Of a stretch of DNA of 64,000 nt, positions 1-8,200 are shown piece by piece. Position numbers and translations under genes: made by a program. The notes below the pieces were generated by a model. The model ran no database searches. It saw only the letters and a program-made list of their open reading frames with translations, and had not been told where the DNA came from. The first letter of the stretch is position 1. The number at the start of each line of letters is the position of its first letter. The stretch lies in assembly GCA_002050465.1 (NCBI GenBank), contig MWYX01000060.1, forward strand, positions 1 to 64,000. Direction: 5' to 3'. This DNA comes from Chitinophagales bacterium 65-1 (GTDB lineage: Bacteria; Bacteroidota; Bacteroidia; Chitinophagales; Chitinophagaceae).

Positions 1-1514
1 CCTTTAATACAACGCATCATAATGTATCGGCATTGGCCGGGCATTCATATCAAAAGATATTTGTGCAGCAAAGAAAAAACAGCATCAACAACTTTGTGAT
101 TGGCGGAGTAGACCCAATTTATAATCCCGGTGTTGGGCAGCTTTTAGACTTAACAAATAACCGCCCCGGTGGCTTTGCTTTTATTAATGAACTGCAATCA
201 TTTTTTGGAAGAGTAATTTATCAATACAATAATAAATATTTGTTTACGGCTAATTTCAGGGCAGATGGATCATCTAAATTTGGCGAAAATAATAAATACG
301 GATATTTCCCATCTTTCTCCTTAGGCTGGAAAATCTCTGATGAGGAATTCATGAAAAATTCAGCTTTTAATAATTTGAAACTCAGGGCCGGATGGGGTAT
401 AACCGGTAACCAGGAAATTCCTCCAAAAATTACACAGGCATTATTTAGCACACTAGCCTCTGCAAGTTATCCGCTTTATCCAACAGGTACTTATCCTGCG
501 GGCACTACCTATTCAAGGTTAGCAAATCCTAATATTCAATGGGAGTCATCTGAACAAACTGACCTGGGCTTGGATTTTGGTTTATGGAATGGCGCTTTAA
601 CCGGCACTATAGATCTTTTCAGAAAAGTTTCCAATAACATTCTTCTCCAGGTAATTCCTGCTGATCCTGTGCAGCCTGCATCAGAGGTATGGAGTAATGT
701 AGAGGATATGACCATAACAAATAAAGGTGTAGAATTTGAATTGGATTACAGGCATAGATCACAACATGGTATTACTTATAATATTGGTGGTAATGTTACC
801 TATTTGAAAAATAAAGTGGAAAAATCTCCTTACTCTATAATACCTGCCGGTTCAGTATCCGGTGCTGGTATAACATCATCTACCATCAATGGATATGTAA
901 ATGGGCAACCTATAGGAACATTCTACTTAAAAGAATTTACTGGCATTGATGCTAATGGCTTAAGTATTTACCGCGATCTTGATGGGAACAATATCATTAA
1001 TGATAACGATAGAATAGCAGCAGGAACAGCTTTACCGGATATTATTTATAGTTTTTACGGCAGCACGGCTTACAAAGGTATTGACCTTAGCATTAATTTT
1101 AATGGCGTATCAGGAAATAAAATTTATGATTATACGCAAAATGTTAGCTTCTCAAAATTAAGGCTCGCCAAAAATGTGAATGCTACTAGGGAAGCCATAG
1201 CCGATCCACAAGAGTCATTAAATAATGCAACCCCCGTAACTTCACGATATCTTAAAGATGGCGCTTACCTGCGATTGAACAATGTTTCACTTGGTTATAA
1301 TTTTAACACAAAAAATTTAGGAATAAACAAATGGGTTTCTGCTGTGCGGTTATCTATTACCGGTCAAAATCTTTTTGTGATCACTAACTATACGGGGTAT
1401 GATCCGGAAGTAAATATTGAGAGAAATATTCAGGGTGTTTCTTCCTATGGTATTGATTATTTGAGTTATCCAAAATCAAGATCTATCATTCTCGGTTTAA
1501 ATTTTTCATTTTAA
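1..1514 (+). CDS. SusC/RagA-family TonB-linked outer-membrane receptor, C-terminal part
   Basis: C-terminal ~500 residues of a TonB-dependent transporter of the SusC type, which moves glycans or other large nutrients across the outer membrane with its SusD partner. The frame is open to the first base of the window, so the signal peptide, plug and TonB box lie outside. Visible: alternating beta-barrel strands, an insert typical of SusC (LDGNNIINDNDRI region, where FTGIDANG and DLDGN are family hallmarks), the YLKDGAYLRLNNVSLGYNF signature about 90 residues from the end, and a terminal aromatic strand ending in LNFSF, the usual outer-membrane C-terminus. The SusD gene follows after 11 bases. 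Family assignment is firm; the substrate cannot be read from this part, although a GH92 gene lies downstream. Confidence 0.95.
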   Translation, partial: FNTTHHNVSALAGHSYQKIFVQQRKNSINNFVIGGVDPIYNPGVGQLLDLTNNRPGGFAFINELQSFFGRVIYQYNNKYLFTANFRADGSSKFGENNKYGYFPSFSLGWKISDEEFMKNSAFNNLKLRAGWGITGNQEIPPKITQALFSTLASASYPLYPTGTYPAGTTYSRLANPNIQWESSEQTDLGLDFGLWNGALTGTIDLFRKVSNNILLQVIPADPVQPASEVWSNVEDMTITNKGVEFELDYRHRSQHGITYNIGGNVTYLKNKVEKSPYSIIPAGSVSGAGITSSTINGYVNGQPIGTFYLKEFTGIDANGLSIYRDLDGNNIINDNDRIAAGTALPDIIYSFYGSTAYKGIDLSINFNGVSGNKIYDYTQNVSFSKLRLAKNVNATREAIADPQESLNNATPVTSRYLKDGAYLRLNNVSLGYNFNTKNLGINKWVSAVRLSITGQNLFVITNYTGYDPEVNIERNIQGVSSYGIDYLSYPKSRSIILGLNFSF

Positions 1515-1525
1515 AATATTAAAAA

Positions 1526-3199
1526 ATGGTAAAGAAAATAATAAGTATGCTGCTGGTTATTGTAACTATTGCAATAACGAACAGTTGTACAAAATTAAAG
1601 GAAGAAGTTCTTGATGAATCTTCAGTTGCAGGGCTTACAGCTAAGCAACAGGCCGAAGGAATAACAGCGCCTATTTATGCAAAGCTGGAAGATGTCTTTT
1701 TGCATACCACCTATTTTGACCTTCAGGAAATTTCTACTGATGAAGCTATTTTGCCATTCCGCGGTGGAACTGATTGGGGTGACAATGGCATTTATGTTCA
1801 AATGCATAAACACGAAACAATAAGTTCAGATGCTAATATAAGAAGTACCTGGACTCATATATTAACAGGTTTGTCAAGGGCTGTTACGGCTATCAATGCA
1901 CTTCCTGAAAATACAGATCCAAATGCAAAGACATTTCTGGCTGAAGCCCGGGGTATGAGAGCTTATTATTCTTTACTTACATTGGATCTATTTGGTTTGA
2001 TCTTCGTTAAAGAAGTTCCGACAGAAACCTCTAAAATTTTAAGAGGAGAGGAGGCGATTGCATATATTAAATCTGAATTACTTGCCGTAGAGCCACTTTT
2101 GGATAATACTACAGGGCCTGGAAGGCTTACCAAAGCCGCTGTACAGGGTTTATTGGTTCGCCTCTATTTAAATGCTGCTGTTTACAGGGATGTGTATGCC
2201 CCATCTTTCACGTTCAAGAATGAGGATATGGATAAGGTGATTGAGTACAGTGATAAGATCATTGCCTCGGGACAATATGCTTTGGTTCCTGATTATTTCT
2301 CAATTTTCAATGATAATAATCACACCAATAAAGAAATAATTTTTGCGGTTGACCAACGGGCTGATCTTGTTACCAGCCATAATAGAATGGCATATTTTTC
2401 TTTATCCGGAGACCAATATCCTTTAGCTGCCTGGCCTACCGCCAATGGAACAGATGGTGCAGCCATTACACCTGATTTTTACCGTACCTGGGTAAATGCA
2501 TATTCACCCGTAGACCCTGCAGCTGCAGACCCACGATTTTATAAAAAGAATTTAATCATTCCCGCGGATTCATGTTTGCCGGCAGCTAATTATAATATTG
2601 ACCGGGGAATTTTAAGAGGACAACAATATGGTATGCTTAGATCTGCGGTAAAATGTGCCAATGGAAATTTAAAAATAACCAAGCTTTTTAATGTTTCCAG
2701 GAACAGACCTGCTTTACCTGTTGATTTTACGGAGCAAGTTGATTATACTATTCCCGGAAGTAATTACAGCACCGGATACAGGGTTTCAAAATATGAGTTC
2801 AGCAAAACTTCTGAAACAGGAAGAAATAAAGCAGAACATGATATCGTTATTCTCCGCCTGGCAGATATTTATTTAATGCGTGCCGAAGCAAAGCTTAGAA
2901 AAGGTGATGCAGCCGGAGCTTTGGCTGATGTAAATATTGTAAGGGCTTCCAGAACTGCTACCAAACCGCCGCCGCCATTAACTTCTATGTCCCTCGATCT
3001 TTTATTTCGGGAAAGAGGTTTTGAGCTTTATTGGGAAATGGTACGACGTACAGATATGATTCGTTTTGGAAAGTATGAAGGAACATGGACTGAAAAAACA
3101 AATACTGATAAGCAGAAAAGGCTCTTTCCTATTCCGCAAACTGCAATTGATGCGGCTTCAAATTTGCCTGGATATTTAACACAGAATCCCAGTTATTAA
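1526..3199 (+). CDS. SusD/RagB-family nutrient-binding lipoprotein
   Basis: Surface lipoprotein that caps the SusC channel and binds the incoming glycan. The N-terminus has a signal peptide with lipobox ITNSC (Cys21), so it should be acylated. The helical TPR-like core is visible as the EARGMRAYYSLLTLDLFG region near residue 140, and the C-terminal RagB/SusD part holds ILRLADIYLMRAEA and the LLFRERGFELYWE motif, followed by the terminal FPIP segment that family members share. Length 557 is usual. It lies 11 bases after the SusC gene, hence one transcript, and a strong hairpin terminator follows. No neighbouring sigma/anti-sigma pair is visible in the window. The ligand is inferred only loosely, from the GH92 gene nearby, to be mannose-containing. 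Confidence 0.95.
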   Translation: MVKKIISMLLVIVTIAITNSCTKLKEEVLDESSVAGLTAKQQAEGITAPIYAKLEDVFLHTTYFDLQEISTDEAILPFRGGTDWGDNGIYVQMHKHETISSDANIRSTWTHILTGLSRAVTAINALPENTDPNAKTFLAEARGMRAYYSLLTLDLFGLIFVKEVPTETSKILRGEEAIAYIKSELLAVEPLLDNTTGPGRLTKAAVQGLLVRLYLNAAVYRDVYAPSFTFKNEDMDKVIEYSDKIIASGQYALVPDYFSIFNDNNHTNKEIIFAVDQRADLVTSHNRMAYFSLSGDQYPLAAWPTANGTDGAAITPDFYRTWVNAYSPVDPAAADPRFYKKNLIIPADSCLPAANYNIDRGILRGQQYGMLRSAVKCANGNLKITKLFNVSRNRPALPVDFTEQVDYTIPGSNYSTGYRVSKYEFSKTSETGRNKAEHDIVILRLADIYLMRAEAKLRKGDAAGALADVNIVRASRTATKPPPPLTSMSLDLLFRERGFELYWEMVRRTDMIRFGKYEGTWTEKTNTDKQKRLFPIPQTAIDAASNLPGYLTQNPSY

Positions 3200-3217
3200 G
3201 AACATTGATATTTTAGT

Positions 3218-3250
3218 AAGAGGTTGTCTTAAACGCAACCTCTTTTTTTA
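3218..3250 (+). terminator. Rho-independent terminator of the SusC-SusD transcript
   Basis: A perfect 9-bp stem AAGAGGTTG / CAACCTCTT with a 9-base loop is followed by a T run. It begins 19 bases after the SusD stop codon and points along the SusCD direction. Confidence 0.85.
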
Positions 3251-3344
3251 TACCATTTTTTTTACCACTATTTACAATCATAGTTTGGCTAAAAAGAGAT
3301 GTGTATGCAAATGTTCAGACCGCCTTCGGCGTTCAGGCCAAATT

Positions 3345-5633
3345 TTACTTCCAGTTATAGTTTGGCTTTGCAACCATTTCAAAAACCAACTTACTGCCAT
3401 TAATAATTTGTTGATGCGTGATAAAAGGCTTATTTAAAGCTTTCCCATCCAACGTAACCTTTTGAATATATTTATTTTCTTCGGAAATATCTTTTGCAAC
3501 AATTTGAAAACTGCGGGGTTTTCCATTAGCAATAAACTGAAGTGTTAATTCAGGAAATTGAGGAGCCCCTATCGCATATTCCCCCGATGCAGGCGCAACA
3601 GGATAAAATCCCATCACACCAAAAATATACCAGGCTGCCATTTGTCCGCAATCTTCATTTCCATTAATTCCAATAGGCTGGTTTCTGAAATTTTCAGCCG
3701 TGTGCTTTCTTACCAGTTCCTGGGTTTTCCACGGTTGTCCGCAATAATCATAAAGGTATATGTAATGATGCCCGGGTTCATTGTCGTGCCGATAATGTTT
3801 GAATGTAAAATTAGAGTCAAGTTTGGTTGCAAACTTTTCCTTTCCTCCCATCATCTCTATCATTCCGGGTGCATCGTGCATGGCGCCAAAAGCATATGTC
3901 CATTGATCACCCTCGGTAAAGCCTTCCCATTGCCCCTTTTCGTTTTTTTCATCCCATTCTCCATTCGCTTTCCTGGGAAGCATAAAACCTGTTTTATTAT
4001 CATATAGATTCTTGTAATTTTTACTAAGTCTCATTAACTGGTTATAATCATTTGTTCTTCCCATCGCTTTGGCCACCTGTGCAATTGTATAATCATCTAC
4101 CGAATATTCTATTGTTCGTGAAACTGATTCAGCTGTTTTATCTACCGGCACATAACCAAGTTTTTTAAAATAAGTTAAGCCTGCCTGTGCTTCATAGCCT
4201 GTCCACAAATCCCTGTCAGCATATCGCAAAATGGTATCGTTATCAGGGGGAACCAATGCATCTTTCATCATTGCTTCGTAAGCAAGTTTTACATCATAGC
4301 CACGAAACCCTTTTATATATGCATCAGCAATAACGGGGTCAGCATGAGTGCCGATCATAATATTTGTTTCCGCAGGATTGGGCCACATAGGTAACCTGCC
4401 ACCTTCCTTATACATTTGAAGCATGGCGGTTATCATTGGATTAATCCGTTCCGGTTGAGTGAATAGTAATAAGGGATGCAGTGCCCTGAAAGTATCCCAC
4501 AATGAAAAATCATTATATGAAATGCCGTTATGAATTTTATCGTCGAATGCGCTGTAATACTTTCCATACTCATCCATCTCCCGGGGGAACTGCATTGTAT
4601 GAAACATGGCTGTGTAAAAAATATGTTTTTGATCTTCCGTTACACCGTTTATTTTAATACGGCTTAAATTCTTCTGCCACTCTTTACGCGTTGATTGAAC
4701 AATATCATTAAATTTTTTACCGCCTAATTCTATGGCCATATTTTTTCGTGCCTGTTCAATGCTGATGAAGGATGTTCCGATCCGCACCTGTACTTTTTCA
4801 TCTTTAGCTGTTGCAAAGCTGATGTATGCCCCCGACCTTGTTCCATATTGCTCAACTGATGTTGCATTTATTTTATCATTATCCCAGGTGCCGAATGATT
4901 TGAATGGCTTATCAAACTGTATAACAAAATATCCTTTAAAGTTTGGAAGGTCCGGACTTATTTGCGCAGATTGCCTGTCAGGATTATATCCTGTTATTTC
5001 ATTTTTAGCTTTGTTAACCTTTACATAACCCCTTAGTTTTTTAATCCTTTCGGAATAATCATTTGCCCAATGTTTTAATTCAGGATTTAAATTTATTCCC
5101 TGTATAATTAGATGTGCAGCCTGCGAAGAAGGAAATGTGAATTGAAAAATGCCACATCGGGAGGTAGATGCAATTTCTGCTTTTATGTTTTGATTGTTTG
5201 CGGAGTTTAACAGAACTGAATAATAATAGGGGGTTGAAACTTCGTTTGCATGATCGAAGTATAATGCACGTTCTTTGGGTAATACTTTAAGATCCCCTGT
5301 TTGTGGCATTACAGAAACATATCCATAATCACCCATCCACACCGTAGGTTGGTGCGAAGCCAAAAAGCCGATGATGCTGCTATCTTCATAAAAATAATTC
5401 ATCCGGCTCATAAAGTTTTCACCGGTTTGCGCTACAAAATTGGTCATTGCAAACGGAGGTCCTACACTGGGCATGGTACCGCCTCCATCCAGCCCTTTTG
5501 CAAAGCCTGTAGCTGCAGTTCCTATAAGTGGATTTACATAATCAATTTCCGACTTATTTGCAACCCGTTTTTGTGCAAAGCAATTTGTGATAATAAAAAG
5601 AAATAAGCTAAGTAGCACTGAAGTTTTTTTCAT
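3345..5633 (-). CDS. GH92 family alpha-mannosidase, exported
   Basis: Glycoside hydrolase family 92 enzymes are Ca2+-dependent exo-acting alpha-mannosidases (mostly alpha-1,2/1,3/1,4) that trim mannans and N-glycans. A Sec signal peptide (about residues 1-20, cleavage after CFA) predicts periplasmic or surface location. N-terminal DYVNPLIGT and GLDGGGTMPSVGPPF are family hallmarks; the (alpha/alpha)6 barrel contains the WDTFRALHPL segment and, near residue 657, the highly conserved GNEDCGQMAAWYIFG motif followed by GFYPVAPAS. At 762 residues it is full length. It is the last gene of an operon with a Na+/solute symporter and a Pr6Pr membrane protein (35-base gap), convergent with SusCD. Linkage specificity cannot be told from sequence alone. 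Confidence 0.95.
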   Translation of the reverse strand: MKKTSVLLSLFLFIITNCFAQKRVANKSEIDYVNPLIGTAATGFAKGLDGGGTMPSVGPPFAMTNFVAQTGENFMSRMNYFYEDSSIIGFLASHQPTVWMGDYGYVSVMPQTGDLKVLPKERALYFDHANEVSTPYYYSVLLNSANNQNIKAEIASTSRCGIFQFTFPSSQAAHLIIQGINLNPELKHWANDYSERIKKLRGYVKVNKAKNEITGYNPDRQSAQISPDLPNFKGYFVIQFDKPFKSFGTWDNDKINATSVEQYGTRSGAYISFATAKDEKVQVRIGTSFISIEQARKNMAIELGGKKFNDIVQSTRKEWQKNLSRIKINGVTEDQKHIFYTAMFHTMQFPREMDEYGKYYSAFDDKIHNGISYNDFSLWDTFRALHPLLLFTQPERINPMITAMLQMYKEGGRLPMWPNPAETNIMIGTHADPVIADAYIKGFRGYDVKLAYEAMMKDALVPPDNDTILRYADRDLWTGYEAQAGLTYFKKLGYVPVDKTAESVSRTIEYSVDDYTIAQVAKAMGRTNDYNQLMRLSKNYKNLYDNKTGFMLPRKANGEWDEKNEKGQWEGFTEGDQWTYAFGAMHDAPGMIEMMGGKEKFATKLDSNFTFKHYRHDNEPGHHYIYLYDYCGQPWKTQELVRKHTAENFRNQPIGINGNEDCGQMAAWYIFGVMGFYPVAPASGEYAIGAPQFPELTLQFIANGKPRSFQIVAKDISEENKYIQKVTLDGKALNKPFITHQQIINGSKLVFEMVAKPNYNWK

Positions 5634-5668
5634 ATTAATCAGTATTAAAAATTGAAATTATCATTGTT

Positions 5669-6319
5669 TCAGGTATTAGCTTTCTGTTTCCTGCTTATAA
5701 TTTTTGCTGTTGCCATAAACAAAACTGATCCTAACAGAAACACACAAAATAAACCAAGGCTGTTTAAAAGTACTTTACTATATCCAAGGGTGGTAACGTT
5801 AATAAATGGGTAAGGATAAAACCCGGAAAATGCTCCGCGAATTAAAATCCATATTATATATACAAATGGGTATATCAACCAATAAAAAATATTTTTCCAT
5901 TGCAATCCATCTTTCCGTGCAAATATTAACCAGTAAAAAATAAAGAAAAGCGGAATAACGGTGTGTAGTAATTCATCAACTATCCACTGTAATCCTTGCG
6001 GTTGCCATAAAAATCTCAGTATTACATTGTATACTATTCCCACAATTGTAATGTATAGGGCTATTGCCGTTGCTATATGTGGCTGTGAAAAAAATCTTCC
6101 CCAAAGCGAATTTAGTTTTAATAAAAGAACTGTAAAAAACACAGCAACAAGAATATTGGTAAGTATAGTATAAAAACTAAAAAACCTGATGATGGTTTCG
6201 GGCACTGATGCTACCCTATTAAGAATAATAAGATAAAGCTGAAGAAGAATAGCCAGCCATCCTGTTAAAGCTCCGATTGCCAAAAATATTTTTTTTGCTT
6301 TTATCCTTTCTTCTTTCAT
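5669..6319 (-). CDS. Pr6Pr family integral membrane protein
   Basis: Six predicted membrane segments over 216 residues with the Pr6Pr-family pattern: a first helix with GWLAILLQLYLI, then FFSFYTILTNILVA, a long middle with DELLHTVIPLFFIFYWL, and a YPFVYIIW helix. The function of this family is not established. It sits between the symporter gene (37-base gap) and the GH92 gene (35-base gap) in the same direction, so it is probably cotranscribed. That placement in a sugar locus could be incidental. Start chosen at ATG 6319, the only in-frame ATG before the first helix. Identification rests on remembered family features and is fairly confident. Confidence 0.8.
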   Translation of the reverse strand: MKEERIKAKKIFLAIGALTGWLAILLQLYLIILNRVASVPETIIRFFSFYTILTNILVAVFFTVLLLKLNSLWGRFFSQPHIATAIALYITIVGIVYNVILRFLWQPQGLQWIVDELLHTVIPLFFIFYWLIFARKDGLQWKNIFYWLIYPFVYIIWILIRGAFSGFYPYPFINVTTLGYSKVLLNSLGLFCVFLLGSVLFMATAKIISRKQKANT

Positions 6320-6356
6320 ATCGATTCACCTAAAATAAATTCCAACCTTAATGGGT

Positions 6357-8003
6357 TTAATAAAATACCGTGTACAGCGCCGTAAGTATGCCAATAATAA
6401 TAGCTGACCCAACAATAAATCCTGGGGAAGTTTTGAACATGGATGTATCAATAATTAAAGCTTTATGTGCATCTTTACGGCTACGGTCAGCAAGGCTCAT
6501 TACAACCATTAACGCCATAAGAATAATAAAAACGAGGGTCATTCGATCCATGAAAGGATAGTCTGGAAACCAGCCGTTCGTCCATCCAGGAAGAAATTTT
6601 AAAACGGTAGATAGTGGTATGGTAAGAATTGCAGAAGTAAGGGCAGCGGCAGAGGTTGTTCGCTTCCAGAAAAAACCTAACAGGAAAATTGACAGCACAC
6701 CAGGGGAAATAAAGCCCACATATTCCTGTATAAACTGGTACGCCTGATCCAGATTGCGTAATGCCGGTGCTACAATACACGCAAGCAGCATTGCAATAAT
6801 CACCGTAATACGGCCTGTGCGAACCAGCTTTTTTTCTGTTGCGTTTTTGTTGAAGAATTTTTTATAAATGTCAAGAGAAAAAATGGTGGATATGCTGTTT
6901 GCTTTACCGGCAAGCGAAGCTACAATAGCTGCAGTAAGCGCTGCAAATGCTACACCTTTTAAACCATTTGGCAAAAGATTCATAAGGGTAGGATATGAGT
7001 GGTCGGGTTTAATAACACCGTTTACATCTGTCATCTCTGCCTGGAACATTCCGTTTTGATACATTACATACATTGTAATTCCGGGAATAACAACAATAAG
7101 CGGTATAAGCAACTTTAAAAATGCCGCGAAAAGAATTCCTTTGCGTGCCGTGTTAAGGTCAGCGCCTAATGCCCGTTGTGTTATATATTGATTGCATCCC
7201 CAATAATTAAGGTTGTTGATCCACATACCACCAATTAATACTGACAAGCCCGGAAGATCGGTGTAATAAGGATTTGATTTATCAAAGATCATGTGAAAGT
7301 GTGATGGGGCCTTATCCTTAATTACACTTAATCCTTTTAAGATATCACCGCCATAGCCAAACTTTTCTGATACCAGTGTTAATGCAAGATAGCAGGTTAT
7401 TAAACCTCCCAGGATCAGTACCAGTACCTGAATTACATCAGTATATCCAATTACTTTCATTCCACCGAGTGTAACAACTATTGAAAATATACCCAGACCA
7501 ACCATGCACCAAAAAAAGCTGATGCCTGAAATAGAATTGATTGCAAGGGCACCCAGATAAATGATAGATGTAAGATTAACGAATACATAAACCAATAACC
7601 AAAATATGGCCATCAGCGTAGCAACAGTGTCATTATATCGCTGCGCTAAAAATTGAGGCATTGTAAAAATTTTGTTCTTCAGGTAAATGGGAATGAAGAA
7701 GATGGCAACAATTATCAATGTTGCCGCTGCCATCCACTCGTACGATGATATGGCAAGTCCCAACGCAAACCCCGAACCTGACATGCCAATAAAATGCTCT
7801 GCGGAAATATTTGATGCAATCAATGAAGCTCCGATTGCCCACCACGTAAGTGAACCTTCGGCAATAAAAAAATCTTTGGAATTCATTTCACCCGCTCTCT
7901 TTTGGTGATACATCTTCCTGTGATATACCCAGTAGCCATATCCGGATACTGCAATAAAATATATAAAGAATACTATGTAATCAAGAGATTGTAATTGATT
8001 CAT
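6357..8003 (-). CDS. Sodium:solute symporter (SSS family), probable sugar transporter
   Basis: 548 residues with about 14 hydrophobic segments. SSS/SGLT signatures are clear: LDYIVFFIYFIAVSGYG at the N-terminus, then GASLIASNISAEHFIGMSGSG, a cluster typical of the sodium/glucose-galactose branch that contributes to Na+ and substrate sites, and LNYWGCNQYITQRALGA in mid-protein. It is the first gene of the operon with Pr6Pr and GH92 genes, so an attractive reading is uptake of the monosaccharide released by the GH92 enzyme (inference). About 200 bases of non-coding sequence precede it, with a small perfect dyad that could be an operator. Confidence 0.9.
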   Translation of the reverse strand: MNQLQSLDYIVFFIYFIAVSGYGYWVYHRKMYHQKRAGEMNSKDFFIAEGSLTWWAIGASLIASNISAEHFIGMSGSGFALGLAISSYEWMAAATLIIVAIFFIPIYLKNKIFTMPQFLAQRYNDTVATLMAIFWLLVYVFVNLTSIIYLGALAINSISGISFFWCMVGLGIFSIVVTLGGMKVIGYTDVIQVLVLILGGLITCYLALTLVSEKFGYGGDILKGLSVIKDKAPSHFHMIFDKSNPYYTDLPGLSVLIGGMWINNLNYWGCNQYITQRALGADLNTARKGILFAAFLKLLIPLIVVIPGITMYVMYQNGMFQAEMTDVNGVIKPDHSYPTLMNLLPNGLKGVAFAALTAAIVASLAGKANSISTIFSLDIYKKFFNKNATEKKLVRTGRITVIIAMLLACIVAPALRNLDQAYQFIQEYVGFISPGVLSIFLLGFFWKRTTSAAALTSAILTIPLSTVLKFLPGWTNGWFPDYPFMDRMTLVFIILMALMVVMSLADRSRKDAHKALIIDTSMFKTSPGFIVGSAIIIGILTALYTVFY

Positions 8004-8054
8004 ATAGCAGCGTTAAGGGATGATTGTTTTGTGAAAATAATAAATAAACGATAA

Positions 8055-8071
8055 GATATAAATTTTATATC
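8055..8071. repeat. 7-bp inverted repeat upstream of the symporter operon
   Basis: GATATAA-ATT-TTATATC, perfect arms with a 3-base spacer, about 50 bases upstream of the symporter start. It may be an operator for the operon, but AT-rich dyads arise by chance, so this is weak. The rest of 8004-8200 shows nothing else convincing. Confidence 0.3.
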
Positions 8072-8200
8072 CTGATTATTGGGAAGGGTTTTTTACCCCG
8101 CTATTCTTCATATACATAGCATGAGCCTAATAAATAAACAATGCCCTTGTCTACCAGGAAACAAAGCTAAAGCACCTACTTAAGTGTATAATTAAACGCC

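Noticed and set aside
3218..3250. Hairpin after SusD as a riboswitch or operator
   Set aside because: Stem, loop and T tract are those of an ordinary intrinsic terminator.
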